Assembly: GCA_037893245.1 (NCBI GenBank)
Contig: JBAIAA010000536.1
Span: forward strand, 117,001 to 181,000
Length of the DNA: 64,000 bases
From: Crossaster papposus
Lineage: Eukaryota; Echinodermata; Asteroidea; Velatida; Solasteridae
Direction of reading: 5' to 3'
This document shows, one piece after another, positions 34,644 to 47,700 of this stretch. A program made the translations under genes and the position numbers. The notes beneath the pieces were generated by a model. It saw nothing but the letters and a program-made list of their open reading frames with translations, was not told the DNA's origin and made no database searches. Numbering within the stretch: the stretch's first letter is position 1; every line of letters starts with the position of its first letter.

Positions 34644-35795
34644 CTTCGAGGCTGCGATTGCGAAACGCTGTGGTACCGTCCATTCTAAAAATAGGAGGGA
34701 ACCTAATTTTCTCACGCGAAAACAGTGACAAAAATTGTATTGAAAATGAAAAAAGCAGTCGCAACAAATTAACGTTGACGTACCGTTGCCGCACGTGGAG
34801 ATTGGTGCACAAATACCCAAACAAATACCTCCCCTAGAAAGGGCAATAATAATCGATACATTGTGGACAATTCTGCTTCGAACCCACTCAATTGTTTTCC
34901 ATGGATACGTTTAAAAAGGAGTGTAGCAGTGATATACTGGATTTCAAAAAAATTGTCTGTGAACCCCATGCGTTTTATCGTCTTATTTTCGAAAGAAAAT
35001 GGCCGACGAAATGGCATCTCCCCCAAAACATTCGTGTAGATCGGGACTGTTTCTGGCTTTGCGGACGTGTGAGAAATCACTGAATTCGGGGAGCGATGCA
35101 CGCAGCTCATCGAGTTATAATTTGTACGTGTTTCAATGCTGCGCTTCGAGGTAGCGATCTATACGTATTTTGAGATGTGCGGCTCGTGGGGCGTGGAAGA
35201 ATGAATTAGATACATTTCAACGTTGGTGGCGCACTTTTCACCCCCACCCCCCCCCCCCCCCCCCCCCCCCCCCCAAGCCTTAGTACTTTTCCATGCTCTG
35301 GTTGTGTAGATGATGAAAAAACGGCCTATTGTTGTTAGAATTGTATATACCCACTTCCAAAATTACGGTGGCCCAAAATTAACATGGCTGCACGGGGAGG
35401 AATTAATGTAGACACCGTGTATTAACAACGTTGATTACCATTGTTGTGACGTATGTTAAATGTTTCGCTATAACGGGGAACTATAAAAGTCAAGTGGATG
35501 GATCTCATTGCATTAGCAGACAGGTTTAGTTTGTAATCAAAATGGCGAACAGCGAGGTTCGTGAATTACGTAACAGCGTTAAAACTGGGTAATTAAAATA
35601 TTAAACGAATGAAATGAAGTTTAATTATAATTATACAGATTAAATTACCGACACTGAAGGACTTACATGAAGAGTCGTACAGTATTTAAGAGTTCATTTC
35701 TCATGGTCCTGTTATTTAATTGGAAACAACGTTGCTTTGCAACTTTTATCAGTGTCAGCCAGTTTCTGATTTACTGTTGTACAAATATATTATAC
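34644..35795. other. No gene seen
   Basis: A mixed-composition stretch with a poly-C run of 28 at 35,247-35,274. Frames on both strands at 34,770-35,110 are overlapping and show no domain. Confidence 0.5.
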
Positions 35796-35953
35796 AAATA
35801 TTGACTGCTCTGAGTGGTAAGTAAAACTAGCCTCCCGAGGTGATCCATGGAGCATTCTATTTTCCCGAGGCGAAGCCGAGGGAAATAGAATGCTCCATGG
35901 ATCACCGAGGGAGGCTAGTTTTACTATACCGCGAAATAAAGCAGTCAATATTT
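35796..35953. mobile_element. Hairpin MITE, 158 bp
   Basis: The left arm aaatattgactgct with taaaactagcctcccgaggt pairs with cgagggaggctagtttta and gcagtcaatattt. The inner arms (gatccatggagcattctatt) also pair, so almost the whole length folds. It directly abuts the next element. Confidence 0.7.
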
Positions 35954-35957
35954 GTTT

Positions 35958-36410
35958 TATAACACCTCACTCACAGATTCTGCACAATTTAAGCTTCCTG
36001 AAAGTATAGTAATGACAAAAAATCTCCGAATTCAGTGTCAACCTACGTGCAAGCAGTGCGTTGTTTACGAAAGAAATGTACGTTAAATTTGCGTTTTGAA
36101 AGGGCACCCGACTATTTGTATCTTCGTTCCCTTTTTCTCGATCATACGTGTACTTTGTTGCCTTGATGAACGGGTGCGAGGGTGATAGAGCAATGTTTAC
36201 GCAATGCACCGAAACACACGTCTGGGTTTCAGTCACGCTTTCGTTGCTATGCGCATAGTACGTGTGTTGCTATGGGCATAGTACTTTTTCAGAACGAGGC
36301 TGCGTGGTATAGTCTTTTTGGAGCGCAAGTAAAAAATAGTAAAAATAGCAAGTGACACGTAACGCGCTCTCGGCCAATCAAGACACATAATCTGTGAGTG
36401 AGGTGCTATA
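35958..36410. mobile_element. Non-autonomous DNA element with 22-bp inverted ends
   Basis: Ends tataacacctcactcacaga and tctgtgagtgaggtgctata pair with one mismatch. The 453 bp between have no recognisable protein. A partial relative lies at 30,441. Confidence 0.7.
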
Positions 36411-37678
36411 ATGTAAAACATTGACCGAAAAGAAATGTTTCTGTATAACCGTTTAGAAACTGCACAATTAGAAGCCTATTTTACTCCCCAATTTAATACG
36501 CCGTCAGCAAACTTCTGACTGATTGGTACAATAGTTGTATTATAAAACTTGACAAAAGTACTACCACTTGCCCATTGGGCAGTGGTCAGTATGACATCCA
36601 AAGGAATTCCTCTCTGGAAAGCTGCACTACACGCCGGATCGAGTACCATAATATGCGCCTTAATTTAAACCTACTTATGTCGATACCTGCATATCCGTTC
36701 GTATGCGAAACCTCTCTATTAATAAAGAAAATCCGGAACTAATCGATGATCGAACAGACTGCGGTGGAATAAAAGATTATGCATCGATTATGCAGTGCGT
36801 AGCAACACGGCCGCTGTAGCTCAGCTATACTGGCCGGCCAACCAGTTCCCAAACGTACGTCACGATTGTGCCAATTTTCTTTGCTAATGATGAAGTACCA
36901 TTCTAAGGGCGGGGCCATTTCCCCAAAACACTTTATGATTTTGTTTACATATTCATTAATCAAATTAATAATGCTTACATACTGAAAATCACTCATTTAA
37001 AAATAATCTTTCATTTAAGCTAATAACAAAACACATTACATATAGACCCTTTAATTAAACAATAATTATACGTTATATTTCTTACAAAAATAGTAAGGAT
37101 CATTGATACACTAGCCTGAAGGCGTTGACTTGCATTGTTCAGGTCTACGTTTCCATTTTAACCAGTTCGCGCTGGAGAACGTATATACATGCACAGTTTT
37201 CTCCAGATTTAAAACGGATGACGCATAAACACGTTACGGGCAAGGCCGGAAATTCATGGGTGTGCTTTCAGGTACCATCAGCCTGAACTCGCCTCGGATC
37301 AAGTTTTGTTAAAAATAATCCCGCGCCTCGGCTCGTTGATGTTAAAATAATCCCGGCGCGAAATTAACACAGACTTGTTTTGTGGCAGTCGACACAGGAA
37401 TAAACTGTGACATAACGTTTTGTTAATAACGTGGTTTGAAGCGGATATGACCAGTATGTATATGTACATGTAAATGAACCAGTATCTGAAATATATGAGA
37501 TTATTTAATTTGGTATAATGTTTAGTGATCCGTTAAGGTAAATATTTAATAAGCCCTCGCATTTTATGGACGATTTTGTATTCCTTATTTACCCTGGGGA
37601 AACCTTTCAGTGGATCGCTGTTTTTCCAAAGATGCCCAGCAGCACTAACATTTGAAAGTATAACATTACAAATAGAGT
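36411..37678. other. No gene seen
   Basis: AT-rich spacer with only short frames and no domain. ttaaaaataatcccgcgcct and gttaaaataatcccggcgcg near 37,310-37,360 are two copies of a short repeat. Confidence 0.5.
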
Positions 37679-37942
37679 CCTTCCAATAGGGTCTTCCTGT
37701 CTAACTCACTTAATCGCTTGGAAAGTTCCGAGCAGAATTGTGTCGCCTTTGCTTGCGAGTGTGACGTTTCATGCATAATTAAGTGACGACGTGGCAGAAA
37801 GTTGGCCAATGAGTCAGCGATTATGCATGTTACCTCACGCGATTATTCACGCAACGCCACAAGCACATGCAAATGCGACACAATCCTGCTCGGAATTTAC
37901 AGAGCGAATTAGATGAGCTAGACAAGACGACTTATTGGAAGG
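37679..37942. mobile_element. MITE with about 39-bp inverted ends
   Basis: The left end ccttccaatagggtcttcct and the reverse of the right end (gtcgtcttgtctagctc then ccttccaataag) match for most of 39 bp. It is 264 bp long, GC-rich inside, and non-coding. Confidence 0.7.
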
Positions 37943-39334
37943 CCTTGGCGTGGTCTGCGGCGTACGTTAGAGAATGCCCGCATTATACCACCCTGTATAG
38001 CCAATAATAAACAGTAAACGAATGACTCAATTAACCGTTCATTTGCACCCCAAAAAAATCTAGTATTACTTGTTAGTATTACTTGTTAAGTTGTTAGTAA
38101 TTACTTTAGTATTAATTATACGCACAATGTAGTATTACTTTAAAAAAATCCAACATCCAATAACATAACATCAACAAATAATAACTGTATATTTTTGTAT
38201 AAGTGAAATCAACAAAAGATTGCCAAAATCACATTCAAATGCTCCAAAATTTACATTTTCAGTCAAAATTCATACCCTGGTTTATAGTCGTTAGAATCCA
38301 AATTATGAATTTGTGACCCCCAATTAACCCTTTAAACTCGGGCCTGTTTTCGAAGATTTTGTACGTGTTGCTAGTTTCTATATACAAATATCATTTGCAG
38401 TGTACAAATCCCATATAATTATGTATCATTGGAAAGCTTACAAATAGGGCTATATTTTGGGGGAATATTTGGACCCCATGAGCTTTTAAGGGACTTATAA
38501 GTCAGATGTAGCGCGTGGCTGAGTGCAAAGGGTTAAGTTCATCAGGTTTTTTTTATTCTGGTGCGCTGTGTATTCATGGGAGAGTCGGGCGATTACATTG
38601 GATTTAATGCAAACTCCGTATACGGTCGATTATTGATATGCAGTGCGGGAATTATATTCACAAAAGCGAGTGGACCGTGGACAGAACATGTTCACGTCGC
38701 CTTGAGGGACGCGGCTGTGAATAACAATGTACACGTACAAGGTATGCAGCTCATCGCAGATGAAACAGTTGGCAATATATCGAACGTTGCTATTGGTCTC
38801 TTTTTTTATCTCAAAGTACGGCGCGTTTTTTCGGACTAATCAACAGGATTCTTATATCACATTGGAGGTTAGGATCTCAATTATTCGATTGTTTTTCCCC
38901 GCAAAAACAATCGAATATTCCGTTACTCCAGTGCAAGGATAGGGCGTTCGATTACTCACCCCAGCTTACCCGTGCCTCTAAATCGGGGAACGGTTGTACA
39001 TGCGCAGTACGCGAGAGTAAACGAACAATCTCGGATTGGGTCACTCGACTTAACCAGTGACGTTCATACGAACTACGACTAGAGGGGAGAACAACTGCGC
39101 GTTTTCACGAAGAAACTAGCGTGGATTCACATTTTCAGGGTAAAAAGTACGACGAAATATTAAATTGTCAAACACAAATAGTTAAAATGAAATGAATTAA
39201 ACTTGATATTACCGTTCGCCCTCGTCAAATCGACTGAACTGTTCTCAAATTATGGACAAGAAAGTGGTAAAACGGGCTAATCTCACACCGTTTTTGGTAC
39301 GTAACTTAAACAGAACAATGCTTACATTAATTAA
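37943..39334. other. No gene seen
   Basis: Short frames only. A perfect short hairpin (attcgattgtttttc around cccgc) lies at about 38,881-38,916. The frame at 38,561-38,839 has no recognisable domain and no splice context. Confidence 0.5.
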
Positions 39335-39672
39335 AGGTAGGATACACCATTTGCAGATATCAAAATCTTACTCATTTGAAAGTAAATAATGATTCTAGGC
39401 ATCCAGCAAAAAGATTGCGGTAGATACCCTGTAATTATTCCGTAAAATAGAATGTTATAAACAAAATCGCGATCGCCAGGAGGCGATCGCGATTAATATA
39501 AGAATAATGCTTGACGCCTGTTGAAAGCAAACGCTGTTTTTCGTGCTTTTCTCTGCATCAATTACTGTAAAACTTTGGACAGGTCAGTTAAACAGTATTT
39601 ACTATAAAACACAACCCCACAAATCTACCCATTCATAATAATTCAAGCAATTACCAATGGTGTATCCTACCT
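39335..39672. mobile_element. piggyBac-like MITE, second family, copy 1
   Basis: TTAA stands on both sides (39,331-39,334 and 39,673-39,676) with ends aggtaggatacaccatttgc and the reverse of accaatggtgtatcctacct. It contains an internal palindrome, aatcgcgatcgcc/ggcgatcgcgatt. Confidence 0.75.
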
Positions 39673-40138
39673 TTAAGCACAAATTCATCTATCATTTTGG
39701 ATGTGATTTTGGAAATCCTTTGTTGAAATCACATCCTGTCCGCTTTGAATGCAAAATCACATTATGCCATTTCCTATAGTGTAGGCCTAACGATTTATTT
39801 CTGAAATCCACGCAGAATATTTGATTAGGGAAGTCCAGCTGTATCGGTGCATCAATATGCTTTGCTTGTAGAAACAACTCACACATAAATAATGGACGTG
39901 TCCTGCTGGTTCGTATTTTCTGTAAAAAAAATACAAAAAAAACACCAAATAAATAATTGTGATCAAGTAATTGCTGTGTATTTTGTAACAGTTACATGAA
40001 CTAATGTTGATAACTTAAAGATGGAATGTAGTGGAACACGGTTTTACGAGCCTCAGTCGCGATAATATCAGCTCCAAATAAACCCGATGAAAAGCCCTTT
40101 GCGGACTTTCTTGGGATAATGGGATTGTTATCACATCT

Positions 40139-40140
<2 letters not shown>

Positions 40141-40170
<30 letters not shown>
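40141..40170. repeat. Poly-G tract of 30
   Basis: Uninterrupted run followed by tctggggctggggctggggg. Confidence 0.95.
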
Positions 40171-40171
<1 letters not shown>

Positions 40172-40399
40172 CTGGGGCTGGGGCTGGGGGAAGGTCGATC
40201 CAAGATTACGGGCGATTCACAGTACTTACTACACACTGTGGTGCCAAAGACGACAGTAGGCGATATGTTGTATTTATAACAACGTACAATGCAGTGCGCC
40301 ACCAAGAGTTTGCCACAGAGTATCCGTCGACAAAACAAAATATATAGATTTTTAGATATAGGAAATGCCATGTAGGTTCCAACCGGCTGTTCAAACAAT

Positions 40400-40790
40400 T
40401 CTTCCCGCCATCAGAAGCATGGTCAGGGATGAGGTGAGGGGTGAGGTGAGGGGCGAGGTCGGTGCGGTCCTTGAGGTCCTTGAGGGTGGGGTTTGCTTGA
40501 AGTCTGTCCTTGACCGATGGTGTTTGCATCGGACCTGGGGACATTGATAAGGAGGTAGACGACGTCGAAGCTGACCATGGTGTCGTTCGGCTGGAGAGGG
40601 TGATGCTTTGGAGGATGGTGGTAAACTGGTAGAAGTTATTGGTGTGGTGTTCGGTGTTGGCTATACCAGGGGGGTGAACAATTGGCGAGATGGGGTCTTC
40701 CTGGAAGCAAAGTTTAAGCCCAACGACAGCACTTTGGTGTCATCCGGGGATAGGATACGTTGGCTCATTGTATAGGTGATCCCATTACCT
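40400..40790 (-). mobile_element. Penelope-like element fragment
   Basis: On the minus strand LSPDDTKVLSLGLNFAS, then about 60 residues later MVSFDVVYLLINVP, then KDRLQANPTLKDLKDRTDL. These match the order and spacing of the N-terminal reverse transcriptase region of Penelope-like retroelements (LS-GLNFAP, then LVSFDVVSLFTNVP, then a run ending in DRT). It is a short broken remnant with no GIY-YIG part and no terminal repeat seen. Confidence 0.75.
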
Positions 40791-41189
40791 GGGACAGGGG
40801 CTGCAGGCGTGGGAGTACAGGTAATCCCATTACCTGGGTCTAGCGCTTGGAGATGTTCAGGAATGTCTTGATCTGGTGGCTGCGGGATTCATGAAAGGCG
40901 TGGCTACTAGAAGATGAGCGAGCTGCCGAATCGAACGCAGCGCAATACGTGCACAACGCACTGTGTGCACAACGCACTGTGTGCATGTGCACCCGGATTT
41001 ACGACCCCAAGCCAATAATATGGACCTTGTCGTCATAATACTTATAGATTTTTACAAGTGGCGCAAGGAACACTAGGTGATTGTATTTTGTCAAAGCTTA
41101 TTTTCAATAACTTGCCTATTGATTTTGGACAGGAGGACTTATGATTTAGCTTGCAAGCGATTTTAACTTACAATAAGCTATTTTGTGTA

Positions 41190-41420
41190 GGGGATTCGGG
41201 CTGGTGTAGCGGTTCTTCCCGCGCCTTTTACCACTATAGCCTGGCTTCGAGTCCCGAATCCCGCTCGGGTACATCCGTGGGTTTCCTTCAAAATATTCTT
41301 CTTGGGTTTTTCTCCAACCTCTACTGTAACTGTAACTTCTTCTACAGTGTGCACAGTAAGTATAGCTCGAAAGCCTGAAGAAACCTTTAGAGTGCGTAGT
41401 GGCGCTTTTTTAGGGATCCT
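41190..41420 (+). mobile_element. tRNA-derived SINE
   Basis: An A-box-like ctggtgtagcggtt lies near 41,200 and a B-box-like ggcttcgagtccc near 41,242, spaced as in a tRNA gene, followed by a body with gtgggtttccttcaaaatat and ttcttgggtttttctcc. The internal pol III promoter and non-tRNA body are the hallmarks of a SINE. No poly-A tail or target duplication could be fixed. Confidence 0.65.
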
Positions 41421-41499
41421 TGTTGGTTTCCTTACCAGAAAAAACGTGATTAAATATATATACAAAAATATGGTATTCGCCGGATAATATAAATCTCAC

Positions 41500-41755
41500 C
41501 TTCGAACTGCTGTGCCAGATTATGTAGCCCAACCTTTTTCAAAGCCCCAGCTAAGATGCTTTTATCCAACTTTCCACATCGCTGCCTCCACTGCACAAGC
41601 ATTTTAAATATCTGTTCATCGACGTCATTTTGGTTGTTCTCTTTTATCTTGTACAGGTTCGCGAGAGTGAAGCCTAATTCTGTGGCCAGTAGCTCCCACT
41701 CTATTCCCAATTTCTCTGCAAGCCGACGGAAACATTTCTCGTCAGCAATTTCCGA
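41500..41755 (-). CDS. Exon: Death domain
   Basis: It runs from ttttcttttcag to donor gtgagat, phase 0 in and phase 1 out, 85 codons. The run FRRLAEKLGIEWELLATELG, then YKIKENNQNDVDEQIFKMLV, then QWRQRCGKLDKSILAGALKK and VGLHNLAQQFE follows the six-helix Death pattern, with the usual W of helix 2 and the W-R of helix 4-5. If the donor is ignored the frame closes 18 codons on, near 41,450; otherwise a short last exon in phase 1 lies further downstream and was not found. Confidence 0.85.
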
Positions 41756-44700
41756 CTGAAAAGAAAACAAATAATAAAGCTAAAGAGACCTGGGAACAAG
41801 AAAAGAGACGGATTACATAAAAGAGCGAAAAACAATCATCGCAACTGATCATTATCTGTCCGTAATGATTGACCAAAATGGAGCGTTGTACATGTACGTT
41901 TCCTCTTTATATAGACCAGTTGAAACTGTCAAGCATAACACTCACGACTTGCATTTCCGTCGATATGGAGCCCCCTTCAGGCAAAGTTTCTAGAGCAAGA
42001 GCAAATAAAACAATAATTAGTCTTGTATACAACATATGAAACAATATTGTATTTTGTTATTCCGGTGAACCAGCTCTAGGCTTTTATTTTCCCTGACACT
42101 AATTTTGTCTAGGTCAAAAACGGAGAAATGTCATTTTCACCCGATATTTTTTTCTATATACCTGTCACTCGAAGTTTCTTCGAAATGGGCATGGCGATTT
42201 CAGGAGACGAATCCAGCAGACGCTTAATGGATTTCCCGTCTTCGCAGCCATGCGCCCTTTGACGTGCAAAGAAGATCTTTAAGGAATCCTCTGTTTTTAT
42301 GGAGTTGTGGTCGACACCTGCTAGCTCCGCCAGCGCTCTGGTCGTGTTTGGTTGTCGACAGAGAGCTCCCTCCATCTCCTCTGACAAGCCTCCATAATCA
42401 CCATCCATCTTGCGAATTTGAACATACTTCATTTTCTCCTAAAAAGATAATCAGTCAACATACGTACGTTATCAGTAAATATATACACTTTAAAAGTGTT
42501 TAACTTTTGAGCTCATAAATAAACGCCTTTTGCAACAATTTATACATAATTGTCACGCGTTTAAGGGCTCACGTTCGGTGGGTTTACAGTGTTTTGTTGC
42601 TTCTAGGTATGTCTAAGACTATCAAGAATGTAACAAATTCAAGAAAACAGATTCGATATGTTATAGAACAATGTAGCAGAGATAATTAGTAGAAATAAAA
42701 CAAAAAAACATTTAGCGAAAGGTGACAAAACCGTCTGAAACAAAATGTCTGATTTAATTCACCTTACAGGAAGGGCAGATTTCGCGGGCTTCATCCTGGA
42801 AACAAAACAAAATAAATAAGTTTAGGATCCAAGAAGTTCAGCCCAGTTGTATCAATAAACATGATCGATAGCTATGCAAATACAAGTATGCATCGCAAAA
42901 GTTTAGCTTTTACCGTAATACAAATACAACTTGTGTACAAACGGAAGATAGTTTGTCTTGAACCCTTCTAAAAACTGATATTCCTCTCCCTAGAAAATTG
43001 CTATCGATAACAGATAATTTTGATGTAAGTGTATACTAAATAGTCACAAAATAATGATATCTAAACCTGGGGCCAATTTCATGAAGCTGCTAATAAGCAA
43101 AACAAAATTGCTCAGCATGGTGAACATTCTTCTTTGGCAAAAACAGGGTGACCAAACAAATTTTCCGGTAATTCATGTTGTTTGTGACTGGTAGTCAGCT
43201 TATTTGTGCTTAGCATAAAAAGCACGTAGAGTTTTGGCTGGTAACCTGTTTTTTCGGAGCAAGACTTTTTGGTGCCCGGCAATTTTGTGTGCTTAGCAAT
43301 TCCGTTAAATTGGGCCCTGGTTTCTCACCCTGTTATTCGAAAGATTGTTTGGATATGCATGCAAGTTAGGTAAAGTCGGGTGCCGGTTTTTTTTGGGTAA
43401 AATTAGTGATTGTAGTAAACATACTTAGTTCGTCGCGCGTGAGATCAGCCAGTATTCATTATCACATTAAATAATTAATCTAAAAGCAAACTGGACAAGT
43501 GGGGATTGTTTTGAAGTGAAGAGAACGTGCTAATTGACATCGCATATTCAAATTCGTGTGCGCGCATCGTTGTCAAAATATCAACGGCGCGCCGTTGTTG
43601 TTTTGAATCAAGATAATGGGCAACAGTTTCTAATTACTATTGGAAACGAGGTTGAAAATAATGGGGACGAGGTTGGGTGCTTCTGCTCAAAAAAATTACT
43701 ATTTACGGTTATTAGACTTCCGAATACTTTATGTACTGTAAAGAAAGACGTACTTATCCAACCGGCGGGTAACCGGCGGGGTACCGGCAGTTGTCCAGTG
43801 TCTGAGCATTTAAAAAATGTTTGTATATGCAATAGGTCATCCAGATTAACTATAGAGAGCCAGCATGGTGTACAATATAGAAACCATAACTTTGATATAA
43901 ACTTTACCTGAATACATCCATTATGTCTACCAGAGAGATAAGCCGGGATTATTGGGAAGCAAAACACGTGTAGTTGTCTCTTTGTTTGCCCTGCAAAAAA
44001 AACCTACTGCCAGGCAGAGTCGTGCATAACCCTCGGCGCCGGGTGGTGAGGGGGTATCGGGCGGTCATCCGATGCCCCGGCTACTGGACACAAATCCCAG
44101 ATGTCTCAAGTTGCACTTGGTCACGGTCACATTAGATACGGGCGCCGCACGGCCACAAATTAGATTCCCACTGATTAAGTCGTGCGGACAACGGACGGAG
44201 ACCGTAGGGTGGCCCTATGAACATTGTCCAGGCACGGTACGGAGGCCTTGAGGCACCCGGTCGATGGCGGAGCCCGCCAGGTGAACGAGAGGAGGCCGGA
44301 CGTATCCCGTACGATTACACTTCGGCGCCCATAAGGCCATCGGGAGGACCCCCGGACACCGTACGGTCCAGGTGGCCCCCAAGCCTTTCCTGATCTCCTA
44401 ATTTGGGGTGGCCGTTAGGCTATCGGACGGCTCCCTTATACGGGTCCCGTGCGGTTAATTTGCGATGAGTTGGGTCGAAAAAAAAGTCTGCCGGCCATCG
44501 GAAAATTATAACTCTGCGTTAAAAGTTGGCGGCGGCCCGTGCGACGTGTTTTAATCGGCCGATAGCTCTAATTGATCCGCCGGTGACCGAAATATTTCCC
44601 CGATTTCCCGGGCGCATTTCCCACAATCGGCGTAAATGTGACTAGGACATAACGAGGTCGAAGCCATTTTGCCACAAGTCAATATCTCTCCAATCTGTTA

Positions 44701-47700
44701 AACTTACCTTTTGGCAAATGTTGCACAGACGCTGCTTGTTTGACTGTTGTGTCGATCCGTTCTGTTTTGTAAAAAATTGATAAAATATACCCTTTTTCAG
44801 CACGAGGGACATATGTTTTACACTTTTAGACTTAATTGTTCATAAGCCAAAGTAGGTGTACACAATCAAGCATTATATTGCAAGTGTCATGTGGACTAAA
44901 ACCATTATTGTAGTGGTAGCTAAACGCTGAAAAGCTGAATTGCGAAGTAAAGTGCCTAATATAGAAAGAAGTGAAAACATAATGGAAGCATCAAAAGGGG
45001 TCCGCTCGTAAATCCGACACCTCATAGGTTCGACAAAATTTCACCCCAATTAAATATTAAGGCTTACAGGCCCGACGCCCCAAAGGTCCGGCGCCTCATA
45101 ATTCCGAAATTATTTTGGACTTAAGATACGGTCCGACCTACGATACGGCCCCGTTCTAAAAAGCTTCAAAAAATGTACACCGAATGCATGTTACAGTTTT
45201 AGTTTGTATCTGATTCCTCCCTCAAGTCGTACCTTTGGTGGTCTAATGGTAAATCGAAAGCTGTCTCCACTCGATTCGTCTTCCGTTCCGGTGCCACACT
45301 GGGAAATGAAACTCTCGCAATAAGGATCCTCGTTCCAATTTTGACGCTCCAGGTTGAAGGTCACCGAGTCCATTGGTAACTCCCAGATTCTTTCGACAGG
45401 TATTATCTGTTTCTATTTTGTAGAGGAAAAAGACCATTTTGTTCAAGTGTTCTTTTAAAAAGGGAATAATTTGAAAACCAATTGCAATACATGCTGTATA
45501 AACGTTGTGATCCTTTACTTTACGTGCTTCAATTGAAAAAATTACACACACATGTATTAACTATACAGTTTGTGTTTCTATTATATATTTATATCTGGAG
45601 TTTCAATAATACATTGTGGGTCAAAAACATTTGATATTTGCGTCAACACAGTCACAGCGCAGCGTACTCGATAATGACGTACACAGCAAAGTTGTACTAA
45701 TTGCAGTTGGCAGTCTCGGGCGTTAGAGAGAGAATTTACGAGATTTAATCGAGAGCTCGGAAGTTAATCTCGAAAAACGGACATAAAATCTCTTCATGTG
45801 CATTAACGTTCGTAACACTTAAAATGTATACAAATATACTAATATATACATCAAATTAAAGCCTGTAATAAAACAAAGAAGATAACGAAAACAAAGTAAT
45901 TAAAAACAAGCTTGTATTAAAAAGTTACATCTCTTAAAATGTTGCAATATGTTCAATGTAGTCCCGATCGAGTGATATTAGTATGTTCAGCCATCCTGCA
46001 CTCAATGCACGCTGCCACAATGTAGTCCCTCGACTTTTTATAATTTCACTCGGTGCCATAGGCTATACTTCGGACATGAGAAAGTGCTCAAACTATAATA
46101 CTCTGATCTGCGGGTATACTACCTTTTTTCCCAGTTCCCAGTCAGGCTTGATATTCCTGATTTCAGCTTGTACGTCTCCTGATCTGCCCACTTTCAGATA
46201 TCGGTAAACGTCCAACCGCTTGGAGCCAGTTTCGTTTTCCATCTCCGTTACTTTCTGAGCAGCACAAATAAAGCAAATTATAGTTAACAGGATATGTTCA
46301 CTATTTATTTGCTGCCTACGAATTACTCCATGTAATGTTCAAATTTAACTCGGTTTTAAGTTACAAGTATGGGCCTAGATGTGTTAATGCTCAATCCCAT
46401 TAGTCGGTTTTATACCGATGGAATTATATATTTAATACAGGCCAAACACATTTTTTTCTATTCATAAAAAGTCAAAACAACTAAAAAGATAAGTTCAACA
46501 AAAACACATTCATAGTCAGGCGAGGACGGCATGATGTCTGTAGGCACATGGTATTTCAGGGACTTACTGGTGAACAAGGCGGCTCCTCCTCCAAGTTTAA
46601 GAGAGCGCGCGTGAGGAATAAAGGTCATAACGGGTCATGTTGACATAAGGACGAGGACTTTCTTTGAACCAAGTTTCGGGGAAACCAAGTACAGAAAATG
46701 AATGAGAAAGACAGGAAAGGTAATCTTGGACTCCTGGAATTCTTGTAAAAGATAGAAAAAGAATTGCAGTCAATATCCAAGTTGTTAAAGCTATCTATGA
46801 ATAAGTTTAGGCAGGCAGTGTCATCACTATCGTCCACATTAAAATCAGGCAACATTATAAACAACAAATTAGGGGAAAGACATTTGAAATAAATACTTGG
46901 ATAAAAGAAGTAATAAAAACAGACAAGAGGCAAACTGTATGAAAACAAAACGAAGTGCCTTAGGTACAAACCAAACTCGGGCCAAATAGATCAAATAACG
47001 GTCATTGTCACAAAATAACGTTTGAATGTAAACGACAGAAACATAATCAAACGACCAAAATTATAAAACAAACAGATTTAGATACAGAAATCAATACAGG
47101 CAAGCTTAACTGTGATGCATGGAGACACAATAAATTAACCAGAATATGCCACGAGAGGGCGTGTCAATGAAAGAAAAACAAAACAATTTAATTAGACTAA
47201 TTTATCAAAGAACAAAACCAAAACAGTTACAAGATCAAGAAAATACAACACAACGATGATACGTAATGAAATAACGGGTAGACAAAAACATTAAAATCAT
47301 GCAAAATTTTCAATAAAAAAGGCAACAATTAAGGTTAGAAACGCAAAATGTTCGGAAAAAAGAAAAGATAAAAGAATATATATAATAGAAAATAAAATAA
47401 TATATATAATAGAAATATAATAGAAAACTAAACACCGAAAATGCAAAAACAAGCTTAAAACAAAAGTACCGAATCAACACCACAAGCGTGCGGCCATCAA
47501 CCACTCCCTGAAGGCCCCAAAAAGTCGGAACCCCAAACATCAAACTGACAAACTCAACACTATGAATGTTGAGTCCGTCAGCCCAATACAGCCGACTCAA
47601 CACTCTGCTACAAACTTGGACCAAATAGACATAACAATAAAAGAGAATCTCCGTCAGACAAAAAAAACCGAGTAATCAAATAGCAACAAGGACGTAAAAT

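Noticed and set aside
34435-35110. Long proline-rich frames on the minus strand
   Set aside because: The prolines come from the poly-G tract; the frames overlap one another and show no domain or splice context.
38561-38942. 92-codon plus-strand frame
   Set aside because: No recognisable domain, no convincing splice partners, and overlap with another frame of similar length.
43534-43967. 125-codon plus-strand and 119-codon minus-strand frames
   Set aside because: They overlap on opposite strands in an intron of the ZU5 gene, adjoin a MITE and carry no domain.
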